A DNA stretch of 64,000 nt, taken from Dipteris shenzhenensis (taxonomy: Eukaryota > Polypodiophyta > Polypodiopsida > Gleicheniales). Of the stretch, positions 20,535 to 31,382 are shown in pieces. Location of the stretch: NCBI GenBank assembly GCA_047967505.1, contig CM106538.1. One strand, 5' to 3'. The notes under the pieces are model-generated. The model was not told where the DNA came from. It worked only from the letters and a program-made list of their open reading frames with translations, and made no database searches. Both the position numbers and the translations under genes were made by a program. Within the stretch, counting starts at the first letter, position 1, and each line of letters starts with the position of its first letter.

Positions 20535-21543
20535 TATTAACTAGAAAAGAATTCGAGGCATGATGCTAGACGTGAGGCATGGCTACGCTCTAGGGCCATA
20601 GAGGAAAAGGGAACATGAGGGAAGAAGCATTAACATAGGTGGGGAAAAAGGATTAAGAGGGGTGGGAATGAAGAGAGGGACTATGCCATAAGGGGGAAGG
20701 GAGAAAGGGAAGAGGAGCATGTACATGATGGGAGGTGGAACGTAGAGATGGAGACATCAAGGGAAGAGAGTCATGCTTTATTTGAAAGGAAGGAGGGGGG
20801 CGAGGGGGGGAAATCAAAGTACTAGCTTGGTGGCTTTACAAGAATGAGCATGTCCCATCAAGGAATAGCCCCCTCTTTTATAGCCAAGAGAGGGGGTCTC
20901 TCCCAATAAATGCATCCTCCCACATGCATGGTGTGTGTGGAAAAGTCTCCCATGTGAGCTAGGCGGTTATGCACTCTCAATTGTGTGTGACAACCCTTGG
21001 CCTCATTTTTCCACATATATCAACACCCATATCCCAAGTCTAAGATACTCCCTTAGTCTCTTCCCAATTTTATAATACGTTCAAACATCCAGGAGGACAA
21101 GTGGAGGGTTGGCACAAGGAATCTTGCCACCTCATCCTACTTTCCCATTATTTAACTTTCATTCTTGGACTTTCTGTACCCGCCCCCACATGGGCCTATC
21201 CTACATGGAGGGAATAATCCAATATAATATCTATCTCCACCTATTTTATATTACTTCTCCCATGGTCCTTGGGTCATATCTCACTAAATGCAGGCGTGGG
21301 ACCGCCTAGGTAGAGGGGTGGTACATGGAAGACCCATGCCACCTTATCATTTTATATTATTACTACCATGGATTATGTACAACACACCTTATGGGTCCTC
21401 TTACGTGGAAGGGTGGCACATGGTCATGCCCTGCCACCTCAACCCTAGGCCTTATGCACACCATATTTTATTATACTATTGCCACACATACAAGCACACA
21501 CACATATTTATGCCTTTTACTTTGGTCAAATTTATCCATAACA
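20535..21543 (-). repeat. 5' LTR of the nested Gypsy element
   Basis: A 1009 bp partner of 12437-13451. It should carry the promoter in its minus-strand orientation, although no single TATA box stands out. On the minus strand it starts tgttatgg and ends ctagttaata, next to the PBS-like site. Confidence 0.92.
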
Positions 21544-21548
21544 CCAGG

Positions 21549-22120
21549 CAAGTACAACTTGGACTACTTGGTGTACTTTGCTAGCCAGCAATTAAACGAT
21601 GCCGAGATTAATTATACAATAATAGAGAGGGAAGGCCTAGCCATGGTCTACACAGTTAAGAATTTCATGGATTAGTTGTTAGCCAACAAGTTCATCTTTT
21701 TTGTGGATCATCAAGCATTATTGTCTTTGATTAACAAGCCCTACATGATGGGATGCATCACAAGGTGGATGCTAATCCTTCTAGAGCTCAACTTCATAGT
21801 TGCAATGCGTAAGGGAAAGACCCCCGTCCTAGCCGGCCACCTCTCAAGGATTCCCAATGGGAAAGCTCCGATGGGAGTCAAGGATGATCTCCCAGATGCT
21901 CCCCTATTCCTCATCGACATAATTCTGGAATGGGCAGCCAAAATAGGCCACTACTTGGCAAACGGGCTTCCTCTAGATAAAGCCCTCAAGAGGGACAGAG
22001 CCCGCAAAGTTATCAAGGATGCAGTACCATATCAACTAATTGCAAGCTAGCTATACCACATGGGCAAGGATGGCATCATGTGTAGATGCATGTGCAAGCA
22101 CAAATACAAAGCACATTTTG
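21549..22120 (+). pseudogene. Host Ty3/Gypsy element, right part (RNase H to integrase start)
   Basis: Continues the reading broken at 12436: YNLDYLVYFASQQLNDAE, INYTIIEREGLAMVYTVK, and FIFFVDHQALLSLINKP (RNase H catalytic region, VDH). Then come MRKGKTPVLAGHLSRI, the RNase H end, and YHMGKDGIM, the start of the integrase zinc region. One stop follows NFMD and another follows LIAS. Homology fades after ~22120. Confidence 0.87.
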
Positions 22121-22755
22121 GAATTTGATATGCATGAGTCCATGGAAGACATTCTCCATAGCTTTGATCATGGGCAGCTTTAGGGAGCTTCATGGTAGCA
22201 TACACTGACATAAAGCCTCAACTTGAGACATGTGGATGTGTAAGTGAAAAAGCTTTTTTACACTGGTGCAAAAGAAAAGAGAAGAAACTTACGTGGAATG
22301 GGAGAAGACTGCCAATTGCATAAATGAGCAAAGAGGCCCATGGCTGCTACTACTCTTGCTGCTATTGTTCTTGCTACTACCGACTGATGGAAGGACAATT
22401 TAAAATTTGTGAAAGCGAGAAAAATTCCATCTTTTGAGTGTAGGCAAGGATCGATTCTTATGAGATGGCAAGTAGATTAGGGGGGAAGATGAATTGTAGA
22501 AAGCCAAGGTGTCCGACCCTTTTTTGTAAATGTTGCTAAATCGTGTGCTCTATTGAAGATGAATCACAGAAAGCCACAGTGGCTGAGCTTTTTTTGTAAA
22601 TGTTTCTAAACCATGTGCTCTATTTGTTGCTTATCCAGAGGCTCTATAAGCCCAACCTTTTCATGTTGACAAGGCCATAATCTCAACCTTATGGGTCCAA
22701 AAATATTTGGGCGTGTATCCTTCTTTAGGATGATTTGTTAACACCATTTAGGAAG
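22120..22755. other. No gene seen; 70 bp tandem duplication
   Basis: Positions 22488-22557 and 22558-22627 are two diverged copies of the same 70 bp unit (gatgaat-agaaagcca ... tttttgtaaatgtt). The rest is AT-rich without recognised features. Confidence 0.6.
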
Positions 22756-23441
22756 CTAGAAATGTGATTTAGAAGAGAAGCTCGGGAAAACGTTACATTT
22801 CAATGTGGTTGTGATGATGAGCAGGAGAGTAATGCAGGAGTAATGCAAGGCCAACCCCAATTGCAATTCAATTTCCCTAGCTCTTGGATCCCTATCATTT
22901 CCATATTCAATATGAGAGCCTCCAATACAAGAATCATGGAGGTCTTCGATCTTCCTGGACAAGCTTGAGTTGTGATGTATCCTTTGTCATTGGCAAGAAT
23001 TCGGATGTCTTTTGTGGGATAGTTGAAAGAGCCTCCAGACTAATGGGTGGGAGATTATTACCAAAGTCATGTTTGGGCATTCCCCAATTCATGTCATGTG
23101 TGTAAGAAGCAATCGCTCTTTGCAAAAATTGACCAGACAAGTAGTTAAAAGAATCAGATAACATTGGTCTAAAAGCTCTTGGAAACCACTTCCACCTCTG
23201 TGTACACTTCCCATCTCTATTTTGTTCTTGAGCTTCTTCTTTATGAGGACTGCTGCTACAAGGATGTGATCTGAGCTCTCCTTATGAGGAGAAGATCTAC
23301 CTCTGGACTGCATGGATATGTTTTTAGCAATGTGTGATTGATCAAATGATTGAATTGATACTTACAAGAAGATTTTGAACTACTATAGGAAGATATCCAA
23401 CTGCTTCTCCATCTCAAAATGGATTTTTTCAAATTCTCCAT
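22756..23441 (-). other. Cluster of overlapping minus-strand frames, possible gene fragment
   Basis: Four minus-strand frames overlap in series (23441-23256, 23313-23089, 23164-22934, 22962-22756). Some stretches look protein-like, for example IKKKLKNKIEMGSVHRGG and MNWGMPKHDFGNNLPPIS. I do not recognise a family. It could be a gene fragment with frameshifts or introns, or transposon-derived. Confidence 0.35.
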
Positions 23442-23860
23442 TGCCTGGAAACGTTTTGAGTAAGTTATATAGACAATTGACTAGCAGTACAGTATACCCT
23501 TTAGGAAAAACATATTTGGAAAGCGTTTACAATTAGGGTAGCACTCCTTTTTAATCTGATTGGATCATTCATCTATGTTACTCACCTCACCTCATTCACA
23601 AAGACCACTAAAGAAACTCTCTGACCTCATCAATGTACACACGTCCTTATTAACATAGTTTCTCTTTTGCATAGCTAAAACTTCACTTATGAGCTGCCAT
23701 TTATGCCTCACCATCCTCAAATCGGTGGTTTCACTTCCTCACTAAGGCAAAACCACTCCCACATTTTAAGTTGCACTATCATCGAATTAAATTTAAGAAT
23801 AAGACGAGCTTTCTAAGGAGTTACTTATTACCAAGAATAAAATGTTGAATAGGTAGAGGC

Positions 23861-24600
23861 ATGGAAGCAACTTTAGCGAAATCTACAACAGGAGCATCAT
23901 CTCTACTCAATACTAGGAAAATGAAGTCATTCTCCTTCTCCAACCAACATTTTCTCCTTCTAAAGAGGGAGAATAGTGAGATAAAAGGCAAGTTTCAAAA
24001 TCTAGAGAGAGAAAAACTGCTGAGCTCAACCTCAACAATCCAATCCCTCCTGAAGTTTTATATGAGGAGCTAGTTTCTTCTCTGATGGAAGAGTTGCATA
24101 AGAAGCTTAAGGGAGAGATTCAAGAGAAGTTCAAAGGAGAGATAAAGAGCTCTTTAGGTACACACATTTAGAAAGAAGTAAACGAGTAAGCTGAAAGGTA
24201 GGTCAACTCAAAGAAAATAAGAATTGGAGGACTACTAGACAATTGGAATGTAGCAAAAGATAGTGGGAGTGAGACCTTCAAAAAACTCAACAAAGCTCTA
24301 CCAGGAATTGAGCGGGAAGATGTAGAATTTGACATTGGACAGGAAGGAGCTCACATTATTCTCACTTTTGGAACAAGAGAGGGAAAAATACATATTCTTA
24401 GACTACTGTCTAACAAGCTGAAAGGGCTTCGAGTGTGGATTGCAAAGGAACTCAGCTGAAGAGCAAAGCCTCAGACCTTGCAAAGGTGAAGGCAGCTAGA
24501 AGGGAAGGAAAATGGGATGCCTACCAAGATGGTAAGGCATTGATTAAAGATTTCAAAGCAAAACCAATAGACCCTCAATCTATAACTGATGTATGATCTT
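23861..24600 (+). pseudogene. Possible LINE/retroelement ORF1 remnant with coiled coil
   Basis: Across frameshifts the plus strand reads LLKRENSEIKGKFQNLEREK and SSLMEELHKKLKGEIQEKFK, which is coiled-coil-like. It then reads IRIGGLLDNWNVAKDSG, EREDVEFDIGQEGAHIILTF, and LLSNKLKGLRVWIAKELS. A coiled coil followed by an RRM-like core is the layout of L1-type ORF1 proteins. The 3' side ends in an A/T-rich tail near 24700. Stops are frequent. The assignment is inference. Confidence 0.45.
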
Positions 24601-24726
24601 TGCTTTCCCTTTTTCTATTTTGGTTTGTCATATGTACTAGTTAAACCAGTTGTAATTGGAAGTTTATGTGATTATCTGTCTCTTGAGACTTAATATAAAA
24701 AAACACTTCTTTTTTCCTCCTTTAAA

Positions 24727-24905
24727 AAAAACTTTAGCAGAATCTCATCTGTGAGTATAATAGAATACAAAACCTTAGGGCATGTCTCCAAACTTTCTGT
24801 GCAAAAAAGCCCATTAAAAACTTTAGCAAAAACTCATGTGAGTGTAATATAATACAAAACTAGCTTGGGGCATGTCTCCAAATTTTCTCAACAAAAAAGC
24901 CCATA
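24727..24905. repeat. ~90 bp tandem duplication
   Basis: Two copies of 'aaaactttagca-aa-ctcat ... gggcatgtctccaaa-tttct ... caaaaaagccca' lie end to end, with moderate divergence. Confidence 0.75.
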
Positions 24906-25044
24906 TCCACAAAATCAAATGGAAACTTGCCACATTAGCTCACAAAATTATGTTCCATTGAGCTGAGTGGAATGTGTTTATATGTCCCCTCATTATCAAT
25001 GCCAAAATCACCTTGAAAAGTAAAGAATTAGGTGTTTTACTTTG

Positions 25045-25190
25045 TCACGATATTTGAGATACTTTCGGGTTCGCATTGCTTGAAAATCTCTAATGATTTA
25101 TGTCTCTAGATTTATAGACGGAGGAAGGATATTTGAGACACTTTCAGTTTTGCATTGTTCAAAAATATCTATTGATTAATAATGTCTCCA
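25045..25190. repeat. ~90 bp tandem duplication
   Basis: 'gatatttgaga(t/c)actttc-g-tt-gcattg-t' followed by 'atgtctc' occurs twice in tandem. It is one of several ~50-160 bp local duplications in the window. Confidence 0.65.
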
Positions 25191-25925
25191 TCGTCATAGA
25201 TGGAGAGGCAAAGTGAGCCAAAAAGCATAGGCACACTAGAATGATCTCATAGATAGTTTGATTGTAGCAGGTTTGGCACAATTTATTTGATTGAAGCTCA
25301 AAGTTGTGTGAGATATTTTGCTTTCTACAAAGCTATCACATTGTGTGTCATGATTGTAATTGAAGGGCCTTTGAAATAGCAGATTCCTAGCCATCATACC
25401 TATAGGGTTGATGATCACCCAATTCCTTGTCTAGATTCTTCCCCTCCTTGGCCTCCAAAGCGCCACTACTCCACTGTTTGATATGGCAAGATAGCTCAGG
25501 AAACATCCCCAATTCATGCATGCCAATTGTTGCTTGAACCATGTGCCATGGTCTCATTCTTCCATCTACCTCCACCTGTGAGAACTAGAAGAGAAGCTGG
25601 TTGTGTACATATATTGAAGCATATGTGTAGCAAGCGATCAATCATGATCTGCAATGCCAGGGATGCTTGAGGGAGAGGTTTCTCTATTCATAATCATATT
25701 TTTTCTAGTTACGTGCGTTCTTATAGAATAAGATCAAAATATTGCTGTGTATTTTTATTATGTGCAATCCACGATAGAGTGAGAAGTGGATCATGAATAA
25801 AACAAGGTGTCAAAAGACGAGATATCAAAGACCAAGTTATTTCTTGGTTTGCAATCAATTTTTTAGAGGCAATCTATTCATGCATTCATTTGTTTTAACA
25901 TTGCATTGTGTTTGTATCTCAATAG
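25190..25925. other. No gene recognised
   Basis: AT-rich sequence. Small minus-strand frames at 25236-25418 and 25387-25575 show no family. Confidence 0.4.
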
Positions 25926-25939
25926 TGAAGGTCGATGGC

Positions 25940-26035
25940 AGTAAATGTGATTGATGATGTAGATGCACAGAACGGTAATGCTGCACAGAATTCATAGCAG
26001 CAATCACAAAATATTAGTGGACCACTTATGGATAG
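25940..26035 (+). repeat. Copia linker fragment, inverted copy of 36800-36905
   Basis: The block 'gatgatgtagatgcacagaa-ggtaatgctgca' through 'aatattagtggacc' is the reverse complement of the region between integrase and RT in the Copia element at 36.0-38.4 kb. The rest of the element is missing here. Confidence 0.7.
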
Positions 26036-26740
26036 CAAGGAAAACGTGGATATATGATTTACAGAGAGGTAGACAAGATGTTAGTCACTTTTGGCAAGCT
26101 GCATCCCTTCGTGTCTACTCTTGGCATGAATCTCTGCAAGACTATCTCGAGAGATATTGTTAATGATAGGCATAAAATTTTGAGGCTTTTGACTCACGCA
26201 TGCAAATGAATCCAAAAGATGGGAAGAAGAACTATGTGATTACTTAAAGTGCATAGAGAGTTGTCTATGGGTAACCGAATGGGTCTTCACTATTTTTCCT
26301 GAGGTCATAAACTTGAGCATAGGGGCTAGAGGCGGGCATTTTCTCATAAAGGCCTTTGGCATGCACTTACTTCATGCTACTGTCCTCCTTGTTGTGAGGG
26401 TCTTGCATCTTATTCCTTAGCCCTTCGGGTTATGTGCAAGTTGGTTGCTTTTTTTTTCTACCATTGCTAGTACATGGTTTCTCCTATTTCTTCAAAACAA
26501 GGTTCTCTTAAGTATATCAGCTGCTCTTCCTTCCTAAAAAATGTGGTTGCCATAACTTGGGAAATCTTGATGCGTTTTTGTCTTGTTAACTTCTTCCTTT
26601 TTCCTAGCTCATCTCTTAGCACTTTCTTTTACAAACTCCAGAAAATATGTCCATTTGTGGTCTAAGTTGAGTGGTCTACACAAAGTCTGAAAATTGGGAG
26701 GCCTTCCTTGCATCAAGTCTATAGCTTGATGGCTAAGACC
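26035..26740. other. No gene recognised
   Basis: T-rich sequence with short plus-strand frames (for example 26474-26665) and no family. It may be LINE-derived because a LINE scrap follows. Confidence 0.35.
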
Positions 26741-26743
26741 CTT

Positions 26744-26940
26744 TTAGTGATTAAGCCTGAGTTGTACTAGTCTTTCCCATCCAATGTGGACTTTAAGGGG
26801 ATAGTGGTCAGATTCGGGCTGAAGCTCTATCAAGGTAAATTGCTTGATGTGCCCAAAAAATGTATATTGTACTAATACGCAATCAATGCAACTACTACCT
26901 ATATTTGTAAGGCAAGTGAAGGCCCATGTGTCCTCCATTT
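26744..26940 (-). pseudogene. LINE endonuclease fragment
   Basis: The minus strand reads SSCIDCVLVQYTFFGHIKQF and then ELQPESDHYPLKVHIGWERL. The S-IDxxL ... SDHxPL pattern is the end of the APE-type endonuclease domain of L1-like LINEs. The RT is not adjacent, so this is an isolated piece. Confidence 0.7.
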
Positions 26941-27048
26941 AGGATAAACATATTTATACTCTTGCTAGACATTTGCCATGGTTGTCCACACAATGTGTTA
27001 TCCAATCACATTTCCTTGACATCTAGCTCTATATGCCAAAAGAAAAGC

Positions 27049-27345
27049 TCATCTTGATTTCAATATAAGTCTCAAGGTCTCTAAAAGGGTCATCTTTTGT
27101 GTGAGCTTCATGCATATAGAAAATAGAGTCATTTTCAACTCAGCAGGGCTATCGTGGGGCCACTCAGTCTCAGCATTGCAATGCTTAACGTTTAGAGGTG
27201 TGAGTGGCGTGGGGAAGCGCTCTAAGCTCGCCAACTGGCACTGCGTTTCCTTAGGATAATTTTGCAGCAGGCCTGAGTCTCTGGGATTAATGGCTAGTCC
27301 GGTCGGGAGGGTGTGAAACTTCCCATACTCTCCATTATATTCCAT
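27049..27345 (-). other. Unidentified 98-residue frame
   Basis: A minus-strand frame beginning MEYNGEYGKFHTLPTGLA with no recognised domain. It lies between a LINE scrap and the PPR locus B flank and may be part of the LINE. Confidence 0.3.
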
Positions 27346-27639
27346 GGATGACTTCTCTCCTTAGGCCTTCAATCATCTTGGAATGTGGGCAATTCACTTG
27401 AATCAAAGTGCTGTCCCTCCTCATCTTCTTCGCTTCAAAGCTTCAACCTTGCCTGGATATCTAATACACGAGGGCCATTGAAATATGAGTTGTTCTTGAT
27501 TTCTATTCCACAGCCTCAATTCCCATGTTTCCTCACTTTGCTAACTGCCTTCACAGGCCATGTGCCCATGCATTATTTTTTTGTCAACACCCAGCCTCCC
27601 CCAACTCCACCATACATAGGACACCTACGACCTTCTGCA

Positions 27640-27753
27640 AAAGCAGATAGATCAAGTACTGAGCGCTTATGGAAGTAGTAATTCACCGATCCCTCCCAGT
27701 CGTTTGACAATCGTAACAGCAAAGTACGTGTATCAACCAGCTGAAGTCAATCC
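27640..27753 (+). pseudogene. Decayed PDF/OSB-like N-terminus of PPR locus B
   Basis: Upstream of the start the plus strand reads AKADRSSTERLWK, two stops, then FTDPSQSFDNRNSKVRV and a further stop. It aligns with KADRSRTDRLWKEYFSDPSG upstream of locus C. The second half of the motif is not visible here. Confidence 0.75.
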
Positions 27754-29607
27754 ATGGAGACCGCAAACAAGGCCATGGACAGCCCCATAGCACAGCTGCT
27801 GCCAGAGCTTAGCTTAGAGGAGGTACTCGCTTCTTTGGAACGCTTGCCCCATCAGCCTCCGGTTGAAAACTTGGCAAGCATCTTGCGCAGGTGCAGAAAA
27901 CACAAAAATCCAGCGTATGCCCTGCGCTTGCATGCCTACCTGCGCAAGAGTAGGCTGGAAGCTCATAAGTCACTCGGGAATTACCTCGTCCCAATGCTCG
28001 TGGAAGTTGGAAGCATGTGTAATGCCCAGCAGGTTTTTGATAGGTTGGTTGATCGGAATGAGTATTCCTGGACTTCTCTCATCACAGGTTATATTGAATG
28101 TGGGGAGGTCGAGCATGCCTTCGTACTGCACCAAAAAATGCAGGAGGATTGTGTACATCCTAGTGGGCATACGTTCGTGGGCTTACTAAAGGCTTGTGCC
28201 AGGATGAAAGATACAAAAAGAGGCCAAGAAATACATGCTGAGATTGCGAGAAAGGGGTTGTTGGAAAGAGATCCTTTCGTCGGTAACACGTTGGTTGATA
28301 TGTATGCCAAGTGTGGCTTGCTTACAAAAGCACAGGAAGTGTTCAACAAACTTCCAGTTCGAGATGTAGTCTCTTCGAATGCACTCATTGCAGGGTATGC
28401 TGAACATGACCTTGGTCAGGATGCACTGGGCTGTTTCGAACAAATGCAATTGGCAGGTCTCTCTCCTAATGCGGTCACATTTGTTTGCAGCTTGAAAGCT
28501 TGTGGCAGCATAAGAGCAATAGACAAGGGCCAAGAAATACATGCTGAGATTGCGAGAAGGGGGGGATTGGAAAGAAATCTTTTTGTTGGGAGCACCTTGG
28601 TTGATATGTATGCCAAGTGTGGCTTTCTTGCAAAAGCACAGGAAGTGTTCGACAAACTTCCAGTTCGAGATGCGGTCTCGTGGACTGCACTTATCGCAGG
28701 GTATGCTGAACATGACCTTGGTCAGAATGCACTGAACTGTTTCGGACAAATGCAATTGGAGGGCGTCTCTCCTAATGCAGCCACATTTGTTTGCAGCTTG
28801 AAAGCTTGTGGCAGCATTGGAGCCATAGACAAGGGCCAAGAAATACATGCTGAGATTGCGAGAAAGGGGTTGTTGGAAAGAAATCCTTTTGTTGGTAGCA
28901 CCTTGCTTGATATGTATGCCAAGTGTGGCTTGCTTGCAAAAGCACAGGAAGTTTTTGAAAAACTTCCAGTTCGCAATGCGGTCTCGTGGACTGCACTTAT
29001 TGCAGGGTATGCTCAGCTAGGAGAGAGTGAAAAGGTTTTTCTTCTACTTGACAGAATGAGAGCAGAAGACATAAAACCAGATGGGGTCACATTCCTTAGC
29101 ATTCTTACTGTATGCAATCACACAGGTATGGTGGAGAAGGGCCAGACATACTTTGAGGCCATGAGCAAAGACTATGGCATCACTCCAACTATTGAGCACC
29201 ACCATTGCATGGTTGATCTCCTTTGCCGTGCAGGCCAATTAGACAAGGCAGTATTGATGATAAAGAAGATGCCGTTGAATCCTAATCTTGAATTGTGGAA
29301 TGCTGTGTTGGGTGCTTGTCGGAAGTGGGGGAATGTGGAGCTTGGAAGGTGGGCCTTTGAACATGCAATGGAATTGGATAAAAAGGATGCTGCAGCTTAT
29401 GTCTTGATGTCTAACATCTATGCTGATGCTCACATGCAGGAGGACTCTAAGCAGGTTGAGTTCATGAGATCAAAAGAAGCACAGAAGAAGCCTGGACAGA
29501 GTTGGACTGATGTCGGCGGAATTGTGCATTCAGTTTTGGTAGGGGATACAGGACAATCCCAAAGCAATTATATATATGAAAAGCTAGAAGATCTTTCTTT
29601 CAAATAA
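27754..29607 (+). CDS. PLS-class PPR protein, locus B (DYW tail lost)
   Basis: 617 residues, the shortest of three paralogues; an RNA-binding PPR protein expected to act in an organelle (family knowledge). It starts METANKAMDS, matching locus C. Order: N-terminal L/S motifs (1-101), one diverged triplet NEYSWTSL (102-203), two near-identical 102-residue P-L-S modules (204-407), a final P2-L2-S2-type block beginning NAVSWTALIAGYAQLG, E1/E2 (LGACRKWGNVELG, NIYADAHMQED), then GQSWTDVGGIVHSVLVGDTG and YEKLEDLSFK. A stop then falls where the next motif (REEGYVPD type) should follow. In two P motifs residue 5 is T rather than N (SWTAL). The DYW domain follows out of frame. Confidence 0.87.
   Translation: METANKAMDSPIAQLLPELSLEEVLASLERLPHQPPVENLASILRRCRKHKNPAYALRLHAYLRKSRLEAHKSLGNYLVPMLVEVGSMCNAQQVFDRLVDRNEYSWTSLITGYIECGEVEHAFVLHQKMQEDCVHPSGHTFVGLLKACARMKDTKRGQEIHAEIARKGLLERDPFVGNTLVDMYAKCGLLTKAQEVFNKLPVRDVVSSNALIAGYAEHDLGQDALGCFEQMQLAGLSPNAVTFVCSLKACGSIRAIDKGQEIHAEIARRGGLERNLFVGSTLVDMYAKCGFLAKAQEVFDKLPVRDAVSWTALIAGYAEHDLGQNALNCFGQMQLEGVSPNAATFVCSLKACGSIGAIDKGQEIHAEIARKGLLERNPFVGSTLLDMYAKCGLLAKAQEVFEKLPVRNAVSWTALIAGYAQLGESEKVFLLLDRMRAEDIKPDGVTFLSILTVCNHTGMVEKGQTYFEAMSKDYGITPTIEHHHCMVDLLCRAGQLDKAVLMIKKMPLNPNLELWNAVLGACRKWGNVELGRWAFEHAMELDKKDAAAYVLMSNIYADAHMQEDSKQVEFMRSKEAQKKPGQSWTDVGGIVHSVLVGDTGQSQSNYIYEKLEDLSFK
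28363..28974 (+). repeat. Two tandem 306 bp PPR modules
   Basis: Units begin at 28363 and 28669, each encoding 102 residues and closely matching the modules of loci A and C. The low copy number compared with seven and four shows expansion or contraction of the array between paralogues. Confidence 0.9.
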
Positions 29608-29807
29608 GGGAAGAAGGATATGTGTCAAATTTGCTTTGGGGACAGGACATATCTGATAATTTAAAGGAATTTGAGTTTTGTCGGTATAGCGAGAAGCTTG
29701 TTATCGCTTGTGCCCTGATTAATACACCCAAGGGGGTATCCATACATGTAAAAAATCCTAGTGTTTGCAGAGACTCTCATTTGGCTACAGCATCTAATCC
29801 AAAGTAG
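29608..29807 (+). pseudogene. Decayed DYW domain of PPR locus B
   Basis: A separate frame (29622-29807), out of phase with the PPR gene, reads DISDNLKEFEFCRYSEKLVI, ACALINTPKGVSIHV and CRDSHLATA. The His of the catalytic HSE motif is Tyr (YSE) and the second Cys of the CxxCH zinc site is Ser (CRDSH). The terminal DYW part is missing. Both changes would abolish deaminase activity as known for this family. Confidence 0.85.
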
Positions 29808-29819
29808 ATCAACAAAATA

Positions 29820-30770
29820 TTCTTGTTAGAGATACTAATTGCTCTCATGCTTTAAAGGATGGAAGTTCTTCTTGTGGGGACTATTGGTAATCCTAGTATA
29901 ACTGTGGTAGCTTTTGTTCCTCTTATTTGAAATGTTGATGCTAGCGTGAAATAAACATAGCTAAGGCGGACTCAGACCAGGAGAATGGAAGGATGAAGGT
30001 GAGCTGGAATCAGTGTTCTGTAGTGAACAAGGTTGTGAATCTGTTCTTTAAATCAAGCAGTTTTTAGGAATCCGATCTCCTTTTGCTCCATATCAGAAAA
30101 CCTCAAAAGACGTTTATTTTTTGCAAAGTAAGCTCGTTACTTTTCCACGATTTTGTTAAGTGTGGTGTTTGCATTTTGTTATTACAGATTCGCCCTCACT
30201 ATAATGACTTCCCTTGTTAAAGTGGACAAAGTCTGCTTATTACAGATTTGTCCCCACTGTTGAATTCCCTTGTTAATGTGGACAGAGTCTTCTATGAGCT
30301 ATCTCTAGTTTTTAAATTGGACAAAATCTTCTCTGAGCTAGTTCTAGTATTTTAGTTTTGAAGTTTGTTACCTAGGCTATTATATTTTGTCTCTTCTTTT
30401 GCATAAGAAGGTGTTATATCTACTGAGGATGGAAAGTTTTAAAGTTGAAATGATATTGCTATATTTCTATGAATGAATTTGTGCAACCAAGTACTTTAGG
30501 TACCCTAAGTTCTACTAAGACATTTCTAGGCCATACCATTGAGCAGAGATTTGTAGGAATATTACAATGGTATGGCTACGTAAGCAAAACTATAGCTAGG
30601 TTAAGCTAGTTATGGCAGTTTGGGGTTTCATACATAACCCAAGGTTTCGTATTTTCAATTGTTTTGAATGAAGTTTTGCTCTTCCATGTTGTATGAGTTA
30701 GCTCCCTTCTCCCCTTTGGTCGACTACCAAGAGGCCTCAAGCTCAATAACTATCACACAACTGAATAATT
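29820..30770. other. 3' flank of PPR locus B
   Basis: Colinear with 7100-7850. It contains a local duplication of the 'ttattacagattcgtcccca' block near 30180-30260. No gene was recognised. Confidence 0.5.
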
Positions 30771-30780
30771 TGATGGTCAC

Positions 30781-30838
30781 GAGGATTACCAAAAAGCGAG
30801 CGACAAAAAGCGAGCAAGCCAAAAAAAGCGAGCGATAA
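30781..30838 (+). repeat. Left terminal inverted repeat
   Basis: gaggattaccaaaaagcgag is followed by two further 'aaaaagcgagc' words. It matches the reverse complement of 31772-31830 with indels. Confidence 0.8.
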
Positions 30839-30909
30839 AAAACAATAAAAGATTTATAACCATTTTAGTAGCAAAAAATAATATCTTATTCAAAAGTGCA
30901 TATATTCCC

Positions 30910-31095
30910 TCAATGCCAGAAGGTTAAACATGCATATAACTTTAAATCTATTAACACTAATTTCACATTATCCATGAGACAGTTTGTATGTTTAACTTCC
31001 AAGTCATTGTTTGTATCAAAGACAAACCCTATTGCAATCAAGTTCTCTCTTTCCACTAGAGTAATTGAGATCATCTTTCCAAGGACTCCTTGCAT
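30910..31095 (-). pseudogene. Conserved coding-like segment in the TIR element
   Basis: A 61-residue minus-strand frame with ITLVERENLIAIGFVFDTNN and DLEVKHTNCLMDNVKLVLID. The second element copy (63540-63680) reads YYGGKENLIVVGFVFDTNDD and LAMKHTTSLM, so the peptide is conserved between copies. The family is not certain; a captured host fragment or decayed transposon ORF is possible. Confidence 0.5.
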
Positions 31096-31382
31096 GGATT
31101 AGTCTAGATTCCATGCATATGTAAATGCTTAGGTTTTTTAACTCTGTTCACTCTTGAAACAAAACCCATGTTTCTTTGTTACTGCAAAAATATCCTTCCC
31201 TAATGATTTATTCTTACCTCCCACTAATCTTACCAATGCAGCAAATTGGCCACAAATTCATTTTTTGGTGCATTAAATTTTACTAGATGGTGCACAAAGA
31301 CATGATAATCGTCTAAAGTACGCCTTGCCATTTGATTTGATATGTAACATGACCCCGTTTGGACTTGTAAATCAAAAGATAC

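Larger units (their letters stand above)
12437..21543 (-). mobile_element. Full-length nested Ty3/Gypsy LTR retrotransposon
   Basis: A 9107 bp minus-strand element bounded by alignable direct LTRs (12437-13451 and 20535-21543) and flanked on both sides by ccagg (12432-12436, 21544-21548), a 5 bp target duplication. On the minus strand the LTR begins tgttatgg. A polypurine tract (ggggagggaac) abuts the 3' LTR, and a PBS-like ttggtgtggctactgggatc follows the 5' LTR. The order is unusual ORFs and an RNase H-like domain, gag, CCHC/protease, RT, RNase H, integrase, GPY/F. Gag, protease and integrase frames are open, while the RT N-terminus and the RT/RNase H join are broken. Autonomous activity is unlikely. 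Confidence 0.93.
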
